Positions 1 through 12,390 of a stretch of DNA of 64,000 bases are shown here, piece after piece (position 1 is the stretch's first letter; each line of letters begins with the position of its first letter). Under the pieces are notes generated by a model that saw nothing but the letters and a program-made list of their open reading frames with translations, was not told the origin of the DNA and did no database searches. Source of the stretch: Callipepla californica brunnescens (Eukaryota; Chordata; Aves; Galliformes; Odontophoridae); assembly GCA_023055505.1 (NCBI GenBank), contig JALIRH010000004.1:9729368-9793367 (forward strand), read 5' to 3'. The translations under genes were made by a program, and so were the position numbers.

Positions 1-3000
1 AACCTTACAGTTTGTGAAGGAATGAATGCTAACATCAGTGTTTGAAGTGACACAGTGCTACTGAATCGAGAAAAGCCATGCTGGCACATTGAAGTAGGCA
101 ACACAACAAGGCTGTGCACACAGACTGCAACCATGGCCTTGTTTTTTGGGGCTGCTTTCTGTTCTGACTCTAGGCTTCATGACCATTTTTTCTACTTAAA
201 CTCCAAATCTAATAGCCTTTTGAAGAAAGCTTTGCTTCACACTCTTACTGAAATGTTAACTATTCGCTTCTATCCCAGACAAGAAGTATTTACTGTGCTA
301 AAAGGCTCTATTTTAAACACTACTAACAAATCTGGCTGCTTAAGTACGTGCTAAATTAGTACAGCCCCTCCCAGATCCAAGCAAACATCCTAAAAACAAA
401 AGCAGAAGGAAGTTTTGCATGTTCTGTTATCTTTACTGCAATACACAATCGTTTCTTTCAACTCAGCCTATTTTTAAATGCTTCCATATGCATTTGTAAG
501 TACTACAAATCAAGTCAGCAGAAACAGGAAGGATCCAGAACACGTCAGCAGGTTTTGAGCACAGTGAGGCATTTCAAAGACTACTTGCTTTCCCTGAACG
601 GTTCTGTTTGCTAGATCTTCTTCAGGCAGCCTTCTGAAATGGCAGAAATAAGGCACAAATGCATTACAAGACCTTTTGCTTCTGAGGCAGCGCCCTCTTG
701 TCCTCCATGATTTGGACCATGAGTCAAAAGTACGTGCTTTTCAATTTTACTCACCTTGCTACACAGCTACAGAGCGTGCCACCAGCCTGACAGGTCTGCA
801 AAGCACTTCAGCACTGTCCCTCTGGGAGACAGAGCAGGGAAGCTCTGTCCAGTCCCACAAGCATCCTCACAGCTCATTGCTGCCTCCAAGTCTAGAAACA
901 TGCTAGCTTTTAGAACCTCGATGGTGGCTAACATAAAACAGAGTGAATAACATCCTGAAGTATTCCCCTGCTTCTAATGTACCTTCTCTCAACATTACTT
1001 CAGCTATGTAACATTACACAGTGACCTGTCTGTGCAGCTGATATGAAGCCTGGTTTTGCTTACAACAGTTCACTTTGTCAGAGAAGATACTTACTTTACT
1101 GTCAGATAGTCATATTCTTGTCTAAGACAGTGACAAACACCAGACCCAACTGAAAATAATGGAAGATCACTTACACACCATGGCAAGAAAGCTGTTTAAC
1201 AGTGGTTTGGTTGCTTAAAATGGAATTTAGAGGCTTCTCTTGAACTTCTTGCTGTGGATTACTGTGTAGTCTGCGACAATAAGACTTGCTCCAAACTGGG
1301 AAAACAACTGACTTATATGTGTGCTGTTTTTTTTTAACACGAATATATAAAATTATGTCCACAAACTGTCACTGGTGTTCAGCAGAAGCCAAAAAGACGT
1401 AGCAGCATATCTTAAATCCAACAGTTACTCTTCTAATGCAAAACTCATTAAGCAACTAGAAAAAAAACTAAGCTCCAATGTCAGCTCTGAATCAAGCAGA
1501 AAACACAACTCTATCTGCAGAAATACTATACTGATATTTGGGCATCTTTGCTATTACACATATTTTATTTTGAGAGACCAAAATTAAGCAACAAATCAAT
1601 AAACTAGGTATTTTTCTTTCAAGAAAGCAGATCTCCTTTATTAACAAATTAATACTCTAACAGTCAGGCTTCTAGTTTGGCTCGAGCCTGGGAACAAAAT
1701 CAGCTTATAATCTGAACACAGAACAAACTATTTTTTTCTCTGCTTCATACAACTCCTACAGTTTCTGCTTTCTTACACTGGTGTTGTTTTGTGATACTGC
1801 ACGTGTCTTATCTTAGTTAATGCAGAAGCATCTGAAGCAACTGTCAAGGACACACTGACCTTAGCAACTCAGTTTTCTCATGCTGAAACAAGAGACAGAG
1901 CCACTTTAAGTACAGAGATTCTGGGTTCCTTCTGAGCAAACAGAACAGAAGCCAGATCCAAGCCCAGCACCAAGACATATGTTGCACCAATTCAAGAAAA
2001 GCAGAGCTTTTCCAGCTTTTCCAACCTTAGCCAAGCCTGTTAAGCACAAGGATATTTTAAATAGCAGCTTAACCCAAACAAAACGTGCAGCAGACTTACT
2101 AGCCACTTTTTTGACAGACCAGGAGTATTAATACTTACATACTCAGAGTATCTTGCTAGCTACATGAGACAGGTGGGTAGACACTGCAATATAACACGTA
2201 GTATATTAAAGTCATGAGAAAGGGAATGACAGCAGTCCCTTATGCTGGGCTCAAGCAAGAGCATGCTTGTGCCAACTACCAGCTTTGCTTCTTACAGCCA
2301 GGCCTTTCCCTGATCACAGGGACACAGCCAGCCTAACGCTGCATCTTCAGCCAAGTAATTATCGCAGGGCCCCCATGTGCACCATAATTATTTAGTGAGG
2401 GATCCCATCATAAGTGACTCCATCACACATTTGTCTCACTCAATACACGTTTAAAAAAAAAAAAAAGTCAGTGCTATATAAAAAGGAATTGAGTTAAACT
2501 GAATGATCTCGATTGAACTAAGAAAAAAATACATTATGAAGGTCTGTTTGTTTTTACATGCATATCTGCAAAGGAAAACTATGTTGCACAAAGCCCACAT
2601 AGAACTTCTGCAGCAGAAAGATACACAGCTAATCACTTCCTCATGCCTCACGGCTGCAAGCAGTTACACTGCAACGAACTGCCCAGACCCAGACCCACCC
2701 AAATTTTGACATTTTTGTCTCGTTTTCTTTCAGAAATGTCAAGTTATTGTCTTCATTTGAACAACTTCAGACGTCCACAGCGTATACATGAAGATCATTT
2801 AATGGGAAGGGTAAGTCATATTTCATTCAAGTTATTCTCTTGAATGCATACTGACATTTATTCAGAACTATTGAAACTGTGCTTTAAGGATGTTACACAT
2901 ACTGCACACCAACTGAAATTAATATACAGCTTTACTGACAGTACCACGACTCTTTGATCACCACCTGATCCATGGTTCTACACAGCTGGAAGGTTCTGTG

Positions 3001-5131
3001 ATCATTTCTCCCCTGCACTATGTTAACTACAGAGCAGAACATATGATCAGAGCTTTGTAAGTCAGGTACAAAGTTAAGAAGTTGGGCTAGCAAGCAGAAA
3101 GCAAGATATTAACTGCTCCCTTTAGAGATTATTTAACAGGACTTGGCCACAGTCAAACAGTAAAAACTGGACTATATTCCTGCAACTCACTGCTTACACA
3201 GCTTTAATTATTACAAACCTTTCTGTAACTTACTGCATTTATGACAGCATGTTTAGCTGTGAGGTGCAGAATCTCGTACTTCAAGAAGACAGCAAAGAGT
3301 AAATATAATCCAATAGCAGAAAAGAGATGGAGCTTCAAAAATTGATTTTGATGCTTTTTTAATTTTGTTTGTTTTTTTAATGTGTTTTGATGTTTTCAGA
3401 CTCACTGCAAGGGTAATGATCTGTGACACAAAGTCTAATTGGAGGCTAGGAACTAGCAGTGACCACAAGGGTCAATACTAGGGTTCAGTCCCATTTAAAA
3501 AAATCTTTGTTACTGGTCTGAGTGGTGGGGCAAAACGGTGCCTCAGCAGGTTTGCAAAGGGTACAAAGCAGGAAGGAACGGCACCAGAAGGGTTGTACTG
3601 CCGTTCAGAGGGAGTCTGGAAGGATGGAGAATTGGGCTGATAGAAACCTCCTCTTTCTTTTCCCAGAATTCATTAACCAGATGACTACTTCTGTTCTATG
3701 TGCCACAAAGCAGGTACCATAGAATCACAGAATGTTCTCAATTAGAAGGGACACACGAGGATCAGAGATTCCAGCTCCCTGCTTCACACAGGACCACACA
3801 AAATCCAGTGTTATGCAAAAGCTCCTTGAAATATGGCAGCACATGGCCGTGACCACTGCTCTGGCAGTCTGTTCTACAGCTTAGTATTCCATTATCCAAT
3901 CCAAGAACAAAAGGTGTGTGTCTGCTCTTCAGTGACTCCAGCAGACGTTGCCTTCATTCGCACTGAGCAGCAAGCACATTTGGTTTCCTTAGTTCCAACT
4001 AAGAAATGCATGACCTTACTACCTAGTAAAATCAGGCATAGAATTGTAGCAATTTCACCATGCAGTTTAATCTCCAAGCAAGATCTGTACTAAACACAGT
4101 CAGCATGTCTTGCAGATAAAGTGACTCAGTTCAGCTAAAAACAGTTCAAGAAGTTAGTTTAATAAGTCAGTCACAGAAATTTAGTGTTATTTTACCTTTC
4201 CACTAATTTCACTTTGCCATAAGCCCTTAAGAGAAGCACCACTTAAAAGAATATCAGCAGATCCCTATGTAGGCCTGAAAAGTTATTTCAGACTTTGTTA
4301 AATCAGTAAGCATTCCAGATGGAAATAGTAGACTAGGTCAGGATAGATAATGAAGGTAAAAATGTTGAATGCAAAGCCAGCAAGTTATGAAGCCATACAT
4401 ACAACCTTAAAGCAGCAACGCCTTATCTAGGTGCACACAGCCCCATATCTCCTTAAACAGAATGTTTACCATAGCCATTCCTGCTGAAATTTCATTCGGG
4501 AGAATTTCAACCACCCCTCAGAATCTTTAAGATTTGAAGCCACACGCAAATGTAACCACTTGAAAACAGTTACAGCACTGGTTTAGAAGTGAACTGCTGC
4601 CTTAGGACATAATGAGGATGGAATTAATCATTGTGTATGCTTGGTTTCGTATGAATAACCTTTGATGCTGTTATTTACGGGAGTGGTCAACACAGCCTCA
4701 ACAACTACACATTTTTATCTTAACTTTTCTAGAAGAGAGTTTAATACATTACTTTCCTAAGCAGATGGGGGTGGGAGGGATGCTTAAATATGTTCTGCTT
4801 CACTGAAAATAATTACACCCACCCATGGTTTTTTTGAAACTCGTGGCTTTCTGCAAGAAAACAGGCTGAGCGGTCACGTGGCTGGGTGGTAAAGCATTAG
4901 AAAGTCTGCGAACAGTAGCTCATTTTCTTCTGTTATGGCTGAGTCACACGACAGTCAGGAAGTTCTGTACTTAAGAGAACACTTTCAGCAGTTATTTTAA
5001 CAGCCCGCTCTAGAATTTTGCTTATGTCTGCAGCTGACACGCAAAAAAATATCTGAACATATAAAAAAAATTCACATAAAAATGTAATGAGGAAAGAAAA
5101 CAGTATAGTTCAGAATGGTCGATTCTCTTAC
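1..5131 (-). other. AP2A2: AP2A2 intron 2 (partial)
   Basis: This is AT-rich non-coding sequence between exon 2 and the off-window exon 3. It holds one CR1 fragment (3718-3912), an A-run at about 2453-2466 and several unsupported short ORFs. I see no exon, RNA gene or conserved protein motif on either strand. Confidence 0.75.
3718..3912 (-). mobile_element. CR1 LINE 3'-end fragment
   Basis: CATAGAATCACAGAATG followed by AGAAGGGACAC and CTCCCTGCTTCACACAGGACCAC is the antisense of a CR1 3' end, so the element lies on the minus strand. The right limit is approximate and the copy is diverged. It lies in AP2A2 intron 2. Confidence 0.75.
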
Positions 5132-5200
5132 CTTTAAATTTTGACCGGATGTTTGCCAGCTCTTTATTTATTCTCTTTATCTCCGCTTCTTTACTTTTGC
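5132..5200 (-). CDS. AP2A2: AP2A2 coding exon 2
   Basis: This 69-bp minus-strand exon has its acceptor AG at 5202-5201 after a pyrimidine-rich stretch, and its donor GTAAGAG starts at 5131. Joined to exon 1, the split codon T|GC restores Cys, followed by KSKEAEIKRINKEL, AN and IRSKFK. It ends with one base of the next Gly codon (phase 1). The residues are those of alpha adaptin, in the first helices of the trunk solenoid. An open frame also runs beyond both splice sites, but the match to the family stops exactly at the AG and GT dinucleotides. Confidence 0.95.
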
Positions 5201-6701
5201 CTGAAATCAAAAGAACAGACATCAGGATACAACGTTTCAAACAGCCCTGCGACCTCAAGGTTCCTTCCACTCAATCACTCTGCTTGAACATCCGAGCACC
5301 AGGAGGAATTACTGCTTTCTCTTCCCAAAGCAGCATTAGGACTGGATGAAGGCAAGCACCACAGAGGCAGCTTCAGCACCGCTTGACAGCCACGTTCCAC
5401 AACGTTTTACATGTAGACTTCAGACAGCACAAAAGCTTCATGGAGTTAATCTGAGATGCCTTCATTACTGACTTCCATAAATACCTCAGTTCCTGTATTC
5501 TTAGAGTCAAATGAAGAGGGAAACAAACACATAAATACCTTGATTACTAGGTTGACAGCACTCTTAAGGATCTGCCTAAGCACAGCCATCTGACCAAGCA
5601 ACTCGTGGTACTCCTCAACTCCAGGAACCAATTTACTGTCTCTTTACTGAACAGTCATTCAAATTACTTTAAAAAAGAACATCTTTATGATCATAATGGG
5701 CATTAAAAAGGAAAAGAAGTAGTATGAGTACTCCAAAAACTGAAAGACCTCAGAAAGAGGGGATATACACTTAGGTTTACTAGACCTCTGATACGTGCCA
5801 TGGAAGTCACTTGAGAAAACAGCGGCTGCAACTCACTGAAATGACTTTTTGTATCAAATTCTGATTCTAAGGATACATATCAGCTTTTCAGGTGCTATTC
5901 CAATTCAGACGGACAAAGAAATAAGCTGCTGTTTCAATTTTAACAGTGTGATCTCAGTAATTCTTGCACTGTCCAAACCAAAGATGTTTACTGCTCGTTA
6001 GCATTTTGGCTTCTGGTGATTGAGACTCTACAACAGTCTGAGTCAGTTATCTCCTGTTTGAGTGAGCAATATCCAGCTCAGGCATCGTATTCTATTGGCC
6101 AGAGTTAGGCAGAAGGAAATGAGTCCCATTCTAGGAATGCAGAACTGCTCATTTAGCTGAGATACGAATTCAGAGCCGCATGCAATCAGACTTTACAGCA
6201 GTTCCCAAAACATCTCACGTGGCAGCAGGAAAAGGCAGCTTCCTTTACCATCTGTCGCAGGTATTCAGCCACAAGGCTGTGAATAAGTCTCCTGTCTTTG
6301 TATGAAAGTGATCCAACCTTATCTGTGGCAGAGATCAGATGCCCCAGTTTCACACATCACTTTCCCCACACCGCACTGGCCAGTGCAGGCAAGGTACACA
6401 CCAAGGCTTGAAGAGCAGGAGCAGCACACTATGATATCCCCAATCTCATCCCTGTCTTCCACATCAGCATAACTTGTGGCATTTAAACACTGTACCACAT
6501 TTACATGTCCAGACCTCCTGTGCTACCCAACAACTGCTTCTCAGCCCTTTTCAATTCCAAAGATGATCTGGCAGCAGGTCAGATGGACACTGATCAAGTA
6601 GCTCACAGAAACAAGTGACTCAGGACAGGTTAATAATAGCAAAGAGGGAATTCCAGAGCAAATATAAATCATTCTAACTTGTTAGTTCTTGATTTAAGCT
6701 A

Positions 6702-6726
6702 AAATAACAATAACAACAACAACAAC
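6702..6726 (+). repeat. AAC trinucleotide microsatellite
   Basis: Near-perfect repeats of AAC with one AAT interruption lie in AP2A2 intron 1. Confidence 0.85.
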
Positions 6727-7223
6727 CCACAACCACTAAGATCACACACTTCTAAACAGAAACCAACTTTTGCATTTTCCACAGTATGCAGAAAGACCAG
6801 CGCACCGTACACACACGAAGTTAGGCCCAAAAATCCAAGCATCTGAAGTTTGCCTTGTCATTTTATAACAAAAATGCTTACAGATGAGCTTCAAATGAAC
6901 ATTTTCATTATCTGACATTGTTTTAAAGACCTGAGTCACTGAAGTGTTGGGAGCCTTGGCAGGCACTCTGCACAACAAAAAGAAAACCACCTTCCCCCAC
7001 ACCCAGCCCTGAAAAACTACTTGTACAAGCCTGCCCATCTATTGTTATTAACATGGTGAAGCTTCTCCGAGCTCAAGGATTCACAACACCTGTTCTGCAT
7101 CATAAACTGTATTCACTATCTAAATGCATCTTGTTTTTCAGATAAAGCTGGAGATATGCCCTGATTTTAATTAGGCCCAGAAACTCAATGCATTTCTGGA
7201 CTGACAGGCTAGAGATCACATAT

Positions 7224-7248
7224 CACTTCCTTCACTTCCCTCACTTCC
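7224..7248 (-). promoter_or_regulatory. Triple ETS-like GGAAGTG array
   Basis: CACTTCC occurs at 7224, 7233 and 7242 with exact 9-bp spacing, giving three GGAAGTG cores on the minus strand. The array could be a homotypic ETS cluster or a short minisatellite. Confidence 0.35.
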
Positions 7249-7811
7249 TGGAACGCATCTGCTTGGATCATGAAGTTTAACCAGTTTTCACCAACACTTC
7301 ATGCTCACATGGTACCTTCAAATTCAAGTTGGACAACCTGTAACAAGCAGGTTTTAAAACAGCAGCACTATTCTCTGTATAAATTGACAACAACTGATAG
7401 AATCTAAAGCCAGAAGTGTCTTCTACCACAGATTTTTGATTTGTCATAATTGGAGTAGATCATCTGTCCTGTTCATGTGCAGGAGATATTCCTGTGTTCC
7501 CATCTAAGATGCTCGTCAGCATTAGGAATTCAATACTAGACAAAAGTCAAGTCTTATGTAACATATGCCACAAGGATGCAAGAGTCAATGTAGATTTAAA
7601 AAGTTAAAAACTTTCCAAGTTTCCTAAGCTATAATCAATCCGTATTTCAGATCTGAAAACACTTTCCTTCTTTTCAGCATTTCATCTGCTCTGGTATAAC
7701 AAAAACCAGAGGATAAAGTTTTAATTTCTGGAGATACTGATTTATTTTCTCATCTACCAAGTGAAGGGGGCGTATCATTTTAAAGTATTACCAGTGGGAC
7801 CAGACACTGTA

Positions 7812-7827
7812 GTTTGTCTAGACAAAC
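7812..7827. promoter_or_regulatory. 16-bp palindrome with GTCTAGAC Smad-type core
   Basis: GTTTGTCTAGACAAAC is a perfect palindrome. Its centre, GTCTAGAC (7816-7823), is the known optimal Smad3/Smad4 recognition palindrome. It lies in AP2A2 intron 1. Function is inferred from the motif only. Confidence 0.4.
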
Positions 7828-10800
7828 AGGTCAGAGAACACTACTTCAGCCTGGGACATCACTACCTGGTGTAGAGTATTGAATTAAGTTTGGAAGCTGG
7901 GACCTTGCTCCGTATCTTTAGGCTACGTCCGCAAGCGGGGTCCATTGAATATTTACTCTGAAGCAACTGTTTCTCTAACCTCAGGGTGTGTGGTAACAAT
8001 CAGTGAAGTTTGCAATGGAGAGGGAGGGAAGAAGCATGACAAGTACATAAGTCTCTTCAGCTTTTCTTAACAAAAAATGAAATTAAAGCTTTTCCCATTT
8101 GAAGCGCCAAGACTTCTCTATCCATTATACTCATGCATTACTGGCTGCCAGTACAGACTGAGTTCTTATGTCCTACAAAAGTAACAGAGCATTAGAGGAA
8201 GCTAGGCTAAAACACTTCAGGAATCTGTGAAGTCAGCATCCTTTGACAGAAATGGACTGCAGCCTCAGCAAAAGACTAAACAAAATCCCACCCCCTGAGC
8301 ACACAGCTGGAATGGTGCGTGGCCTGGAAGACCCATCGTAAACAGCAAATTCAGTCTGAATGCTTAGGTTTCTCTAAAAGTCATAAACCTGCATAGTACA
8401 GGAACATAAAACAAGCCTGTTTTTAGTAATTCCTTCAGGCTGTTCTATTTTGAATGCACTACATAATCTCATCGAGAGCGTGACAAAACATTGCTACCAT
8501 AGCAACCAGCTGCTGATAAAAACTTAACGCCACGTATTGGAAACCAGAGTTGGATGATTAAGTCCTAAACTGTCTTCTTATTACAACAGATTTCATCCAT
8601 AAAGCATCTGGAAATAATGAAGGCATTACTTAACATCTTAGGAGTTCCATTTAACAGGGTGTTGCAGGCTCATCTAGAATGAGCCATTATGGAATGTAGC
8701 AAGAAGACATGGGAACTGCTTTTTCTTTTAAAGCTACCACTGAACAGCCATCCCAAAAGGCACCTTTGGAGTTATTAACATCAGCAATGCCGTTAGATAA
8801 CAACAAGACTAAAAGGCATGCTTTTGTCCCTCAAAAGTTGTTTTGCACTGTTCAAGTTCAACTAAAACGGCCTAAGCTTTTAAGCCAATGAATGGATATC
8901 ACCATCAGCCATCCCGAGTCAAGGAAAAGATCTCTCAGCATGAGCACATCGTTAAAATTAAGGTGAAATACCTTTAGAAACACATTTCAAGCCTCCAGCA
9001 GCTACACAGCACACTAATCGTAACTGAACTGAACTTACTGCTCACATGAAAAGATGACAGCACAATACAGCCTCACAGTGGAAGACAACTTTTGTTTGCC
9101 ACACGTACAGGGAAAAAAATTAGAACAAGCATTGTTTTTAGATAGGTGTTCCTTCCCACTGAAAAGGAAGTCAGGTCTTCCTTTCCACTGCTGAAGAAAA
9201 ATGTTCAACAAGTTTTCCTCGTTACTCAGCTACGGTAGCACTCTCTGAAGAATTTCTACATATTTGATGTTGCCATTGCTAGAAATACTTCAGTATTCTC
9301 AAGGATGGTCATAAATGAAGATAAGCCCACTGCTGATGACAGCTGGAAGAGAACTATGCTGCAGAACTACAGGCTTACATCTCCTTGCAAGGTCTCATTT
9401 CCAGCCCGTTAAGCAGTTTTGAGAAATTTATTCCAACACAACATGCTGTGGCCAAGCTATTCAATTTAGAGGGACTTCATGAAGGTCACTTCATTCACAT
9501 AAACCACTGGGTAGGACAGGTAGGGCACAAGATTACATCCAGGCCACATCTTTCTCACTTTCATGTTTCCTGTTTTTCCAGTTTAGCATCACTAAGGTCA
9601 AAAACCCACAGCAAGTGATTAAGAGATGACTTCAAGTCAGCAAGGTGTGGCCAGCCGTTTTGTAGAAGACAGCCACAGTGTATGACTTCTGCCAGTCCTC
9701 TCCAATAGGAGTACCTAAGTAGCTACCTAGCCACAGCATGGTCCAAGGCACTCAGCAGTTAGTTCACATCTGGCAGATTGCCACGCTTCAGACTCCACTA
9801 TACTGCGTGCTGCTTCCTAGGCAAGGTAAATTTAGTCTCTGTTCTACTCTTATCTTTAATTACCATCTTGTTTGACAAAGATAGACTACTGAATATCAAA
9901 AGTCAGCCAGCTCTTCGGGGAATAAGTTACTACCCTTAACCTCCTGGTAATCCAAGCAATAGTCAAAGCTTCAGTACTGAATGAGTATCAGCAATGTGTC
10001 TAAGCTCTGGATTTTGCGTTAAAATCTACAGAAGAATGAAAAAACAGAAAAGTTACAGGAAAGGGATTGCTGTGCCTATTCACCTGAACATTCTAGACAC
10101 ACTATAATACTAATTTGGCAGGACTGCAAGACTAAGCAAGTACTTCAGCATTGGAATTAGTGGGCTACTTGTGGCTCATTTAAATGGTGATCTGCTCCAG
10201 CAGGATTAACTTGTTGCTGCGCTAACTATAAAATGCCTAAGTCAAGTCTGATGCACGAAACGCATCGCTCCCAATTAGACAGAACTGTGACAAGCTCTCA
10301 GCTTCTATATAAACAAACGAGTAGAGTGTAGTATATTTCTGACCAAGTCCACACGCTTATTTCCCAAAGGAGCAGCAAAGCACTTGTCCTATACAAGTCT
10401 ATGCAAACACGGAACGGAGCAGATTCCTGCAGGCAAGATTTTACTCAAGGACAGGTGTATCGACAACATTTACAGCAAAAGACTTGCTTCAAAAAAGCTG
10501 AAATATTTCCAGAACTCACCTAGCTGTGATAGTTTATGGCCATCAGCCAGCATAATTAAGCTCACCCACTAATCATTTATTTTGAATTAAGTGCACAGGT
10601 TAGAACTGCTACACTGTGTTACCTCGTAGCCTTAATTGCCCCGTGGCCATCTGACTATCCTGCGATTATAGATGTGCCATTATTAGTGTGAAGAGCTATA
10701 AAGCATGCTGGATAGGAGTCTCTATTAGCATGAGAAAGAGCCTGCCAGCATTCTGTCCTGCTTCTTAAAGGCAAGCAGTAATGCTAGTTTCTATTTGTGG

Positions 10801-12316
10801 CGCTACCATTTGTCCAGCAGCACATTAAATTATCGAACAGGACTTGACACAACAAGCCTCGTTTTCTGTTTGGGAAAGCAGTACTACAAATGCCACCAAG
10901 GCTAAAAGCAGCAGCTTCTTTCACTCCAAACTCCGGTGGCCAGAAGCATCTGTTTAGGAAGGACACGAGAGTTCTCACTCAAAACAAGTTCTCCATTTTA
11001 AAGTTCTTTCAGAGTTGTCAGCTAGCTTAACAGAGTTAGAAACTTGTCATTGTTTTGCAAACTTCAGAACTTATCTCAGGTTTTTATTAGCCTCTCCACT
11101 TGGAACATCTGAGCTGACTGGTGAGTTATTTGGTAGACTCCACAGCCCAACTGCAGGTAGCAAAATATGCTGATGTAGTTTCATAATCAGTTTGTTTCAA
11201 GGATATTCCTCCTGCAAGACAGCAATTGCAGACTGTTCCTTGGCACTGCTCTCCCCCAGCACACACGTTTTGGCTACTGCTGCAGGTCAGGAGACGTAGG
11301 GAGCCAACACAGCTAAAAGCAAGCTTGGTTTATTTGGTGTCCAAGTGGTAAATCCAATCTGCTTTACCATAAGTGATAATGCCAGCAGAAGAGAGGGAAT
11401 ACATGACCAAGCAGAGAGCAAGTTCTCTACGTTCATCATCCAAGCACTCTTCAGACAGCTTAAAGCAATTAGATTATCTGCTTGCCTTGCCTATTGCTAA
11501 AAATGGTTACCAGCATGATGCTAACAGTACACAGTATTCTAAACTCTGTTCTGTCAGGGGACAGAGAAAGATGCTGGTTAAAAGAGGGGGAATAAAATCA
11601 ACACAAACACCAGCACTTCTAAGGCAAATACTCACACGAAGGAAAATCACAAAACTAAGCAGCACACATCCTTGTGTTGCATTTGTGAAAGAGTTTCTGC
11701 AGTACCTGCACATACATCATAGTACATAATTACTTTTATTATATACAGTATATTACATTATTACTTCTGCCTGCCAGCAGGACAGTCACATTACAGCCCC
11801 GCAGCATAGATTAGCCATTTCCCATGCAGATTCCCGTGTATAAATTAGCTCTGTGAAATCAAATCCACACCAAATCCATCCTCCACCTCTCTGTAATCTC
11901 TGGGACAGCTGGTTATTTAGCACAGATGAGAGGGCTGAAAGGAGGTAGGTTGCACAGCAATGCAGTGGCGTGGTCTGTTGCTGTGTGCCTGGCTTTAGGT
12001 GAGCTAACCTGTATAAATTCCTCCATTTGGCTAAACTAGCAAAAGTACTACGCTGGAGCTGTAAATTACAGGTCCACTGGAGTACACCTTTAGTAGGATG
12101 CTGGTGCTGCTGCTCACAGATCAAACCCACTGTGCACCTAATCCAAAGACTACTGAAAAATACTGCACGCCTGCAAGATGTTAGAATGGTTTCAGTTCTT
12201 TTTCTAAAATTGACCAGTTTGAGGCTGCAGAACAAGAAGCTTTCTGCTCAGTGATTTAGTGATGTGATCCTGCCATGAAGAACAATGTGAACAGATGCTG
12301 TCCTTTACCTGGTGTA

Positions 12317-12390
12317 GGGAACCTGCTTTGGCAGGGGGGTTGGACTCAATGATCTCTTGGGGTCCCTTCCAGCCCCTATGATTCTGTGAC
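12317..12390 (+). mobile_element. CR1 LINE 3'-end fragment
   Basis: GGTTGGACTCAATGATCTC, then GGTCCCTTCCAGCCCC and the terminal TATGATTCTGTG repeat are the classic sense 3' end of CR1, severely 5'-truncated as usual. It lies in AP2A2 intron 1, opposite to the gene. Confidence 0.85.

Noticed and set aside
1..5131. AP2A2 exon 3 inside the window
   Set aside because: Searched the minus strand for the expected KKKYVCKLL and GHDIDFGHMEA blocks and found no match.
11786..12235. 149-codon minus-strand ORF in AP2A2 intron 1
   Set aside because: No family resemblance and no splice support. It ends near the CR1 fragment and looks like chance open sequence.
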